Assembly: GCA_937899395.1 (NCBI GenBank)
Contig: CALBPU010000076.1
Location: 1-12,415 of the forward strand
From: an uncultured Fretibacterium sp.
GTDB taxonomy: Bacteria > Synergistota > Synergistia > Synergistales > Aminobacteriaceae
Length of the DNA: 12,415 nucleotides
Direction of reading: 5' to 3'
The position numbers and the translations under genes are program-made. How positions within the stretch are numbered: the stretch's first letter is position 1; each line of letters starts with the position of its first letter. Under the pieces are notes generated by a model. The model was not told the DNA's origin. It was given only the letters and a program-made list of their open reading frames with translations, and did not search any database. Shown piece after piece: positions 7,240 to 12,415 of this stretch.

Positions 7240-8308
7240 GATTCTGCAACTTCTGTGTCTGTTCTGCCAACAACATAGCGTCAATCATTTCGTACAAATC
7301 CCCGTCCAAATATGCCTCTAATTTATACAGAGTTAAATTAATTCTATGGTCTGTAATTCTGTTTTGAGGGAAATTATACGTCCTAATTCTTTCAGACCTA
7401 TCGCCCGAACCAATCATTCCGCGACGTTCTGAGGCTTGCTCGGAATTTTGTTTTTGTTGTTCGAGATCAAAGAGTTTTGTTTTCAAGTATGACATTGCAC
7501 GAGCACGATTTTTAATTTGGGAGCGTTCGTCCTGACATGTTACAACAATTCCCGTAGGCAAGTGCGTTATTCTCACGGCACTGTCTGTCATGTTTACATG
7601 CTGACCGCCTGCACCGCTTGAACGATATGTATCAATCTTCAAATCTTCCTGCTTGATTTCAACTTCAACATCATCTGCTTCAGGCAACACCGCAACAGTT
7701 GCCGCACTCGTATGTATTCTTCCGCTTGCTTCAGTAACGGGCACTCTCTGAACTCTGTGAACTCCGCTTTCATATTTCATTTTGCTGTAAGCACCCTTGC
7801 TGTCGATCCTGAAAACTACTTCCTTATAGCCTCCAATTCCCGCAGTATTGGTTGAGCTGTCGATGATTTCAATTTTCCATCTTTGACGCTCGCAAAATCT
7901 CGTGTACATTCTGAATAAATCCGCCGCAAATAATGTTGCTTCATCTCCTCCTGTACCTGCTCTGATTTCAACGACGACGCTTTTTTCATCGTTAGGGTCC
8001 TGCGGAAGCAATAACAACGTTAAATCATGCGTGAAATTTTCAATCTGAGGTTCAAGTTCAGCGAGTTCTTCACGTGCTAGAGCCTCTAAATCTGAATCTC
8101 CCGATTTAATTAATTCTTTTGCTTCAGCGATTGATTTCAAGGCATTTTGATATTCGCGGTATTTTGTAACAACGGGTTCAAGTTGAGCGCGTTTTTTTCC
8201 GAGTATCTGCAATTCTCTCGGGTTTGAAGCAATTTCAGGATCGGCTAATTTTTTCCCGGTCTCTAAATATTCCTGCTCGATTGCCTGCAATTTCGGTTCG
8301 ATGTTCAT
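7229..8308 (-). CDS. prfA: Peptide chain release factor 1
   Basis: RF1 recognises UAA and UAG in the ribosomal A site and triggers peptide release. At 359 residues it is full length. The stop-codon-reading tripeptide is P190-V191-T192 (RF1 type PxT, not the SPF of RF2), in 'RVQRVPVTEASGRIHTSAA'. The catalytic GGQ is at 234-236 ('SSGAGGQHVNMTDSAVR'), and 'RSERIRTYNFPQNRITDHR' marks the C-terminal part of the family. No programmed frameshift is present, as expected for RF1. The ATG overlaps the upstream DUF1385 stop in an ATGA arrangement, with AGGAGGG 8 nt upstream. prmC, which modifies this protein, follows directly. Confidence 0.97.
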   Translation of the reverse strand: MNIEPKLQAIEQEYLETGKKLADPEIASNPRELQILGKKRAQLEPVVTKYREYQNALKSIAEAKELIKSGDSDLEALAREELAELEPQIENFTHDLTLLLLPQDPNDEKSVVVEIRAGTGGDEATLFAADLFRMYTRFCERQRWKIEIIDSSTNTAGIGGYKEVVFRIDSKGAYSKMKYESGVHRVQRVPVTEASGRIHTSAATVAVLPEADDVEVEIKQEDLKIDTYRSSGAGGQHVNMTDSAVRITHLPTGIVVTCQDERSQIKNRARAMSYLKTKLFDLEQQKQNSEQASERRGMIGSGDRSERIRTYNFPQNRITDHRINLTLYKLEAYLDGDLYEMIDAMLLAEQTQKLQNLEG

Positions 8309-9240
8309 GATAGCAGCCCTCCTTCTAAAGCAGTATCAAGTGAAACTAAAGCTACTTCGGCCATGTTAATATCAGGTTCACGTGTCGTTAAATATTGAAG
8401 CGTCAAAAACGGTGCGATTAAACACAAGCCTAATTTACCCGAATTTGAAGCCAATCTGATTATCTCGTATGAAATTCCGATTACTAACGGGATTAAAATT
8501 ATTCTTGCTAAGACTTGGAGAGCGAAATTTTCACCTGCTATAAAAGTTTTCACGGGCGAGAAAATTATTATGCTGACGATTACGGCTATTAACAAAAATG
8601 ATGTTCCGCATCTCGGGTGTATTCTTGAACATTTCATAATATTTTCGGGAGTCATTTTCATTTCGGCTTCAAATGCGTTAATAGTTTTGTGTTCAGCTCC
8701 GTGATAACGAAAGACCTGTTTAATATCAGGCCACAGTCCTATAATAGCAACATATCCGATAAAAATTACTGCACGTGTTACGCCCTCAATGATATTAACG
8801 TAAAGAGGAACTGTTGAAAGTTTTCCAGCAATCCACAACGGCAATGCTATAAATAATCCTCCTACTGCAAAAATCGCAATCGCTACAGCTACCAAAATAT
8901 CTTTGAAAGTTAATTTTTCCTCTTCTTCCTCTAAAGCAACTTCAGCAGATTTTGAGAGAGCCTTAAAACCTACCGCCATCATTTCGCACATTACTACAAC
9001 ACCGCGAATAAAAGGTAATTTATAAGGATAACGTTCAGTGCGTGAACTGTTAGGCCAAGATTCGTGAAAAATTTCGCCCGCAGGTCTTCTTACTGCTAAG
9101 CCCCACAAATTTTTCCCTTTCATTAAAACTCCTTCAATGACAGCCTGACCACCGACAGGAATTTTTTTCAGATTTGATTCAGCTTCCGTTGCAAATAAAT
9201 TTAACACTAACATCAATAACATATTCAATCTTTTAATCAA
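8305..9240 (-). CDS. DUF1385 (YqhQ-like) membrane protein
   Basis: This is a 311-residue protein of the DUF1385 family, of unknown biochemical function. The family hallmarks are 'GGQAVIEGVLMKG' (30-42), 'FRYHGAEHKTINAFE' with H180/E183/H184, and 'HPRCGTSF' with H208/C211. These conserved His, Glu and Cys residues suggest a metal or catalytic site, which is inference. Several membrane spans are evident (about 115-140, 155-170, 217-235 and 240-260). The TTG at 9240 is preceded by GGAGG at 9 nt and overlaps the thyX stop by 8 nt. The first 25 residues ('MIKRLNMLLMLVLNLFATEA') are hydrophobic and signal-like, longer than the few residues that usually precede GGQAVIEG. An ATG at 9222 is possible but has no well-placed ribosome site. 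The neighbours rpmE and prfA-prmC are typical for this family. Confidence 0.9.
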   Translation of the reverse strand: MIKRLNMLLMLVLNLFATEAESNLKKIPVGGQAVIEGVLMKGKNLWGLAVRRPAGEIFHESWPNSSRTERYPYKLPFIRGVVVMCEMMAVGFKALSKSAEVALEEEEEKLTFKDILVAVAIAIFAVGGLFIALPLWIAGKLSTVPLYVNIIEGVTRAVIFIGYVAIIGLWPDIKQVFRYHGAEHKTINAFEAEMKMTPENIMKCSRIHPRCGTSFLLIAVIVSIIIFSPVKTFIAGENFALQVLARIILIPLVIGISYEIIRLASNSGKLGLCLIAPFLTLQYLTTREPDINMAEVALVSLDTALEGGLLS

Positions 9241-9922
9241 AAATTAACGCCTCCATATCTTTATAAGGATTTCCGCAGCTCCGTGCCTCCGAACATTTTC
9301 CGAATATACAGGAAGGGCCAGCCTTCTCGAATAACACGGGAGCTTTTTCACGGCATAAAATTAACATCTTTCTTGCGAGTTCGTGAATTTCCCATTGGGC
9401 ACGACTGCATAATCTCAAGCTGAAAAAATGATGAAGTTCTCTTGCGTTCATCGTCAAAACCAAGCGTGTTGAATGTCCGTGAGGCAAAATAAATCTTGCG
9501 TCCTCTTTAGCAATTCCTAAATCAATTAAATTTTTATAAGCTTCTTGAGATTGTTTTACGGCATCATTGAAAATTTTTAATGCTTCGGGATTATTTTGAA
9601 TTGACGGAGGAATAATTACGGCTTCAGGATCATAATTCATTTTTACATAACGCTGGCTTTGCTGACTGAAACTTGCGACACGGTGTCTCACTAACTGATG
9701 TGAAGCAACACGGCTTAAACCGTCAATCCCGAACGTGAAACTTACGTGTTCAAAAGTGGAAACATGGCCGCTCTTGAACAAATCGGCTATTAATTTCCGC
9801 GATAAATTTTCCTCCTCACCTTTCAATAAATCGGCAGCCGAAACATCACGATAGCAAATTCGAGCCGCAGCAGCTACAACAGCATCAGGTTCAGGAGTGT
9901 GAGCTAATAAAATTACGTTCAT
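9233..9922 (-). CDS. thyX: FAD-dependent thymidylate synthase
   Basis: ThyX makes dTMP from dUMP using methylenetetrahydrofolate as carbon donor and a reduced flavin as reductant, and replaces ThyA. At 229 residues it has the usual length. The family motif RHRVASFSQQS is at 79-89, followed by QRY. The dUMP/flavin region 'NARELHHFFSLRLCSRAQWEI' is at 159-179. The C-terminal tail has three Cys, at 205, 210 and 216 ('GPSCIFGKCSEARSCG'), a pattern I recall in other anaerobe ThyX proteins. The ATG at 9922 begins 'MNVILLAHTPEPD', a normal start, but its nearest ribosome-like site (GAGGGG) is about 15 nt away and lies in or beside repeat copy B. The next gene overlaps its stop. Confidence 0.96.
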   Translation of the reverse strand: MNVILLAHTPEPDAVVAAAARICYRDVSAADLLKGEEENLSRKLIADLFKSGHVSTFEHVSFTFGIDGLSRVASHQLVRHRVASFSQQSQRYVKMNYDPEAVIIPPSIQNNPEALKIFNDAVKQSQEAYKNLIDLGIAKEDARFILPHGHSTRLVLTMNARELHHFFSLRLCSRAQWEIHELARKMLILCREKAPVLFEKAGPSCIFGKCSEARSCGNPYKDMEALIFD

Positions 9923-9936
9923 ATAGATAATAAATT

Positions 9937-10060
9937 ACCCCTCATTGACCCCTCTATCAACTAAAGTTGACATCTCCCCTTCGCAGGGGAGACAAGATTT
10001 TCACCGTTCCTGTTAAGGGAAGGAGAACCGCTTTAGCGGCGGAAGGGTTCAACAAGGGGT
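9937..10060 (+). repeat. Palindromic repeat, copy B (long form), between rpmE and thyX
   Basis: This copy carries three hairpins in order: TCAAC-taaa-GTTGA (9957-9970), CTCCCCT-tcgc-AGGGGAG (9974-9991) and CCGC-ttta-GCGG (10028-10039). The outer ends match as an imperfect inverted repeat: ACCCCTCATTGACCCCTC at the left against the complement of GAAGGGTTCAACAAGGGGT at the right. It fills nearly the whole 146-nt gap, starting 8 nt beyond the rpmE stop. It would be transcribed on its complementary strand inside the operon, and it lies where the thyX ribosome site should be. Confidence 0.8.
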
Positions 10061-10068
10061 TGATTATT

Positions 10069-10296
10069 TTATACTTCAGTTTTTTGGCCGTAATTAATTC
10101 CTTTATATTTCTTCTGGAATTTCTCAAGGCGGCCTGCCTCAGTTAATACTCTGCCTTTCTTACCGGAATAAAACGGGTGGCAAGCAGAGCAAACTCCAAC
10201 GCGGATTTCTTTCATAGTCGAACGAGTCATGAAAGTGTTTCCGCAAGCGCATGTAACTTTGCATTCCTGATATTCAGGGTGAATACCTTTTTTCAT
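10069..10296 (-). CDS. rpmE: Large-subunit ribosomal protein L31, zinc-binding form
   Basis: L31 is a small protein bridging the ribosomal subunits. The 75-residue sequence starts 'MKKGIHPEYQECKVTCACGNTF' and has the zinc ligands C16, C18, C36 and C39 ('CSACHPFYSG'). It is therefore the zinc-containing (type A) form, not the zinc-free paralogue made under zinc limitation. The ribosome site AAAGGA lies 11 nt before ATG. It follows rpsO after 28 nt and is separated from thyX by repeat copy B. Confidence 0.97.
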   Translation of the reverse strand: MKKGIHPEYQECKVTCACGNTFMTRSTMKEIRVGVCSACHPFYSGKKGRVLTEAGRLEKFQKKYKGINYGQKTEV

Positions 10297-10324
10297 AGTT
10301 GTAAAAATCCTTTCGACAATAAAA

Positions 10325-10591
10325 TTAATGTCTTAAACCAAGACGCTCAATAAGTGAACGGTATCTGTTGAAGTCCTTGTTCATCAAGTAGCGCAATAAT
10401 CTTCTTCTGCTTCCGACCATTTTAAGAAGCCCGCGTCTTGAATGAAAATCCTTTTTGTGAACCTTCAAATGTTCGGTGAGTTCACGAATACGTTCGGTTA
10501 AAATTGCAACCTGAACTTCGGGTGAACCTGTATCATTTTCGTGAGTTTTGTACTCAGCAATGACAGCCTGTTTTTTGTCTTTCTGGATCAT
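10325..10591 (-). CDS. rpsO: Small-subunit ribosomal protein S15
   Basis: S15 binds the central domain of 16S rRNA and helps form a subunit bridge. The 88-residue sequence is typical in length and motifs: 'HENDTGSPEVQVAILTERI' (17-35), 'HKKDFHSRRGLL' and 'MVGSRRRLLRYL', ending 'YRSLIERLGLRH'. ATG 10591 has AGGAGG 10 nt upstream. It is the first gene of the minus-strand operon and has a leader of roughly 85 nt containing a hairpin. S15 often represses its own mRNA through leader structures in other bacteria; whether that holds here is not shown. Confidence 0.97.
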   Translation of the reverse strand: MIQKDKKQAVIAEYKTHENDTGSPEVQVAILTERIRELTEHLKVHKKDFHSRRGLLKMVGSRRRLLRYLMNKDFNRYRSLIERLGLRH

Positions 10592-10714
10592 GAAAAAAAT
10601 TCCTCCTAAAAATTATATTACTGCAAGCCAAGAACAAAGCTAATCCAGTAGGCAATGTTCATAGCTTTGAGTGTAAGCACCGAATATATTATCACTGTCT
10701 CGAAAATTTTGCAC
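10592..10714 (-). promoter_or_regulatory. rpsO promoter and structured leader
   Basis: Read on the minus strand, a -35-like GTGCAA (10714-10709), 17 nt and a -10 TAATAT (10691-10686) would start transcription near 10678. The leader then forms a hairpin with arms AAAGCTA (10668-10662) and TAGCTTT (10642-10636) around a 19-nt loop. The loop contains GAAC (10660-10657), which is complementary to GTTC (10635-10632) just after the stem. The two pairings could compete. An S15 autoregulatory leader is plausible but unproven. The promoter boxes match only moderately. Confidence 0.45.
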
Positions 10715-10718
10715 TGAT

Positions 10719-10964
10719 TTAATTATTTTCAGCTTCAAATTTCAGTCTTAACTCGTCCATATCGAACGAAAATTTGAACGGGTCATGCTCTTTATCTTGA
10801 GTGTCTTTATATTTAAGCTCGATATTTAATGCGCCGTGTTGAGTTTCTGGCTCAATGAAAAGCAAAGGATAATTGAAATCATTGAAGCCTGTTAATTTGA
10901 AAGGTTCGTTTGGATTTATAAAGTTATTTTTACTTTTCGACGCGATAAATTTTGAGGAATAATA
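10719..10964 (-). pseudogene. 5'-truncated ORF of unknown family upstream of rpsO
   Basis: A frame is open for 81 codons from just after a TAA (10967-10965) to TAA at 10721-10719, with no ATG or GTG near its beginning and no ribosome site. The peptide reads like real protein: 'NPNEPFKLTGFNDFNYP' then 'LLFIEPETQHGALNIELK' and 'FKFSFDMDELRLKFEAENN'. I do not recognise the family. Because it lacks a start it looks like the C-terminal remnant of a larger gene, consistent with the damaged ATPase next to it. The rpsO promoter begins at its stop codon. Confidence 0.45.
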
Positions 10965-11050
10965 TTAAATGGAAGAAAAAAGTTAAACGGAAATTTGATG
11001 ATGAAAATATTGAAAAAGTTGTCAGTGTCGAATTAAAGAATGAGGATTGA
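10952..11050 (+). pseudogene. Small lysine-rich ORF or gene remnant, 32 codons
   Basis: A TTG at 10952 opens 32 codons ending at TGA 11048-11050. The peptide is 'MRNNIKWKKKVKRKFDDENI' followed by a short acidic tail, 'ELKNED'. The basic-then-acidic composition resembles the end of a membrane protein or a linker, but I do not recognise it. It has no good ribosome site. Its stop overlaps the TTG of the AAA+ ORF (TTGA). It is in the same frame as the ATPase's displaced C-terminal part, so it may be a fragment of that same gene. Confidence 0.35.
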
Positions 11051-11743
11051 GAACAATAATTCCCTTCGCAACATCGGCAATGAGTTTTTACGAGCCTCCT
11101 GGTACAGGCAAGACAATGGCTGCTGAAGCAGTCGTAAGTATGTTGGGCAAAAAAATAATCAGAGCTGCTTATGCTGACATTGAGAGCAAATATCACGGTG
11201 AAGGCTCTAAAATGGTTAAAGCGATTTTCAAAGCTGCTGAACGTGATGACGCAGTGTTATTTCTTGATGAATCAGATTCGTTATTGTCAAAACGTCTTAC
11301 AAATGTTACGGAAGGTTCTGCACAGGCTATTAACTCAATGAGAAGCCAGCTTTTAATTTCACTTGAAAGATTCAAAGGTATCGTAATTTTTGCGACGAAT
11401 TTGGTAGTCAATTACGATAAAGTATTTTTATCACGATTAATTTCGATTGAATTTCCAATGCCCGATTCTGAAGCTCGAAAAATAATTTGGCAAAGACATA
11501 TTAAAGGTGAGGGAATTAAAATTCCTTTGAGTGATGATGTCGATACGGATACACTTGCAATTAAGATATAATTTTTGCGGACGTGAAGTTAAGAATGCCG
11601 TAAAGGACGCATGTGTTACAGCGGGACGTGAACTTATAACTCAAAGCGATTTAGTGAAAGCCTGCGATACAGTAAAAACACTTAAAAAGTACCATACTCC
11701 TCTGTCAAATCGAAAAAAAAATTTGACATCTCCCCTAACTTAG
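11047..11743 (+). pseudogene. Broken AAA+ ATPase: truncated, Walker A mutated, frameshifted
   Basis: The frame from TTG 11047 to TAA 11571 encodes an AAA+ core. Seen are a Walker A-like EPPGTGKT (Glu codon at 11092-11094), Walker B 'AVLFLDESDSLLSKR', sensor 1 'GIVIFATNL', and 'SRLISIEFPMPDSEARKIIW' in the arginine-finger region. Three defects appear. The first Gly of Walker A (GPPGTGKT) is Glu. The roughly 50 or more residues that should precede Walker A are missing. The frame breaks near 11566: removing one A turns 'AIKI-stop' into 'AIKYNFCGREVKNAVKDACV', the expected helical lid, which continues in another frame to about 11690. The 3' end then runs into repeat copy C and stops at 11743. The family resembles single-domain SpoVK/FtsH-like AAA proteins; its original role is unknown. 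Confidence 0.8.
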
Positions 11744-11828
11744 GGGAGACAAGAAAATAGCCGTCCCTGATAAGTGCAACGAAAAGCCCGGCTAGACAGG
11801 AAGAGGAACCGTGAAACGGTAGAAGGGT
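11696..11828 (+). repeat. Palindromic repeat, copy C (long form), at the end of the broken ATPase
   Basis: It has the same order and orientation as copy B. Hairpin 1 is TGTCAAAT/ATTTGACA (11703-11710, 11721-11728), hairpin 2 is CTCCCCTA-act-TAGGGGAG (11730-11748), and hairpin 3 is ACCGT-gaa-ACGGT (11808-11820). The ends are ACTCCTC and GAAGGGT. Compared with copy B, the stretch between hairpins 2 and 3 is longer by about 17 nt (around 11772-11800). It supplies the last codons and the stop of the displaced ATPase frame, so it was probably inserted at or after the gene's loss. Confidence 0.8.
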
Positions 11829-11887
11829 TTGAATTTTTCAAGTGCTTTCACTATATCACGGATTTAGACACTTCCGAAAAAATTTTC

Positions 11888-11916
11888 TTGCAATTTCGTT
11901 CATATTCATTTATAAT
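11888..11916 (+). promoter_or_regulatory. Sigma-70 promoter of the ribose-type binding protein gene
   Basis: TTGCAA (11888-11893), a 17-nt spacer and a perfect TATAAT (11911-11916) form a strong promoter. Transcription should start near 11923, giving a leader of about 106 nt before the ATG at 12029. Confidence 0.8.
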
Positions 11917-11962
11917 TCATAAAATTCAAGAAATTATTGCAAAAATATTTAGTAGTTTTGGA

Positions 11963-11999
11963 TTTCCGACCGGCTTAAATTTTTTAGGCAGGTCTGAAA
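11963..11999 (+). promoter_or_regulatory. Imperfect 37-nt dyad in the rbsB-like leader: operator or RNA hairpin
   Basis: The arms are TTTCCGACCGGCTTAAA (11963-11979) and TTTAGGCAGGTCTGAAA (11983-11999), around TTT. Fourteen of 17 positions pair, one more is G-U, and two are mismatches. It lies about 40 nt after the predicted transcription start and 14 nt before the AGGAGGT ribosome site (12014-12020). No T-run directly follows, so a simple terminator is unlikely. A repressor operator below the promoter, or an mRNA hairpin affecting translation or stability, are the options. Confidence 0.6.
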
Positions 12000-12028
12000 A
12001 ATAAAATCTTTTTAGGAGGTATCCTTTT

Positions 12029-12415
12029 ATGAAAAGGTTATTTACCACAGTAGTAGCTTTATTAATGGTACTGAGTTTCGCTCTCAGTGCTTCCGCAGCA
12101 GGCATTATCTACATCATAACTCCCTCAACTTCCAACCCGTTCTTCGGAACAGAACAGAGAGTCGGAGCCGCAAAAGCTGAAGCTCTCGGTTACACTCCGA
12201 AATGTTTCTCACATGATGATGATGCCGCAAAACAGTTAGAGCTCTTTGAAGCCGCAATTTCTGACGGTGCAGTAGCTATTATCTGCGACAACGCAGGTGC
12301 AGACGCTTCAATCGAGGCTATTCGCAAAGCCAATGACGCAAAAATCCCTGTGTTCTTAATCGACCGTGAAATTAATGAAACAGGTCTTGCAATCGTTCAG
12401 ATCGTTGCCGACAAT
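12029..12415 (+). CDS. rbsB: Ribose-type sugar ABC transporter binding protein, N-terminal part (3' end cut by window edge)
   Basis: The first 129 codons are present. Residues 1-23 are a signal peptide ending 'SASAA'. The mature part has the periplasmic binding protein type 1 pattern of RbsB: 'IITPSTSNPFFGTEQ' (29-43), 'SHDDDAAKQLELFEAAISDG' (61-80), 'IICDNAGADASIEAIRKA' (84-101) and 'IPVFLIDREIN' (106-116). The D-R-E segment is the expected sugar-contact region. D-ribose is the most likely ligand, but related sugars or autoinducer-2 cannot be excluded from half a protein. AGGAGGT lies 8 nt before ATG. It is likely the first gene of a sugar importer operon continuing to the right, under its own strong promoter and a dyad-bearing leader. 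Confidence 0.88.
   Translation, partial: MKRLFTTVVALLMVLSFALSASAAGIIYIITPSTSNPFFGTEQRVGAAKAEALGYTPKCFSHDDDAAKQLELFEAAISDGAVAIICDNAGADASIEAIRKANDAKIPVFLIDREINETGLAIVQIVADN

Larger units (their letters stand above)
11829..12028 (+). other. Intergenic region upstream of the rbsB-like gene
   Basis: Apart from the promoter, dyad and ribosome site listed separately, this AT-rich stretch shows nothing coding. A 76-codon frame starting with GTG at 11774 inside repeat copy C crosses it, but it has no ribosome site and overlies the promoter and the dyad. Confidence 0.6.

Noticed and set aside
6415..7284. Longer prmC start at ATG 7284
   Set aside because: The added 15 residues are encoded entirely within prfA, do not look like PrmC, and lack a ribosome site; TTG 7239 fits the family length.
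10632..10668. True H-type pseudoknot in the rpsO leader
   Set aside because: The connecting loops would be one and zero nucleotides across a 7-bp stem, which is sterically unlikely; competing pairings are kept as the weaker claim.
11774..12004. 76-codon plus-strand frame before the rbsB-like gene
   Set aside because: Its GTG start lies inside repeat copy C, it has no ribosome site, and it overlies a strong promoter and the dyad.
1..12415. CRISPR array, tRNA, rRNA, transposase or phage genes
   Set aside because: No regularly spaced direct repeats, no tRNA-like CCA-ended cloverleaf, no rRNA sequence and no recombinase motif were seen on either strand.

Overview
The window is AT-rich bacterial chromosome with short intergenic spaces, strong AGGAGG-type ribosome sites and frequent TTG/GTG starts. 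The gene order rpsO-rpmE-thyX-DUF1385-prfA-prmC, thymidylate synthesis by ThyX, and an RbsB-type sugar-binding protein with a twin-Asp 'SHDDDAAKQLE' segment fit an anaerobe. My best guess is a low-GC gut-type Synergistota lineage. A clostridial Firmicute is the alternative. This placement is inferred from gene order and protein flavour, not from any search.

Layout: (1) 1-438, minus strand: the N-terminal 146 codons of a secreted protein of uncertain family, behind a near-ideal sigma-70 promoter. (2) 600-5026, plus strand: a three-gene ABC importer operon of the ferric-iron/AfuABC class (binding protein, fused double permease, ATPase), with a palindromic repeat between the first two genes and a terminator after the third. 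(3) 5172-6083: a stand-alone CheV-type chemotaxis adaptor (CheW domain plus receiver). (4) 10591-6134, minus strand: a housekeeping operon rpsO, rpmE, thyX, DUF1385 (YqhQ-like), prfA, prmC and a small pseudopilin-like gene. The last five genes overlap or nearly touch, and three of them start with TTG. (5) About 10719-11830: a gene-decay zone. It holds a 5'-truncated minus-strand ORF, a small plus-strand ORF remnant and a broken AAA+ ATPase with a Walker A Gly-to-Glu change and a frameshift, closed by another copy of the repeat. (6) 11888-12415: a strong promoter, a leader with a 37-nt imperfect dyad, and the first 129 codons of a ribose-type sugar-binding protein.

The most distinctive non-coding feature is a dispersed repeat family (copies at about 1606-1670, 9937-10060 and 11696-11828). 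All copies share two hairpins whose stems are kept while loops vary. The two long copies also carry a third hairpin whose stem sequence differs but whose pairing is kept. One copy sits inside the importer operon, one inside the ribosomal/thyX operon, and one caps the broken ATPase. The window shows no rRNA, tRNA, CRISPR array, transposase or phage gene. I do not see a convincing new multi-gene system; the repeat family, the rbsB leader dyad and the pseudopilin gene coupled to prmC are the best leads.
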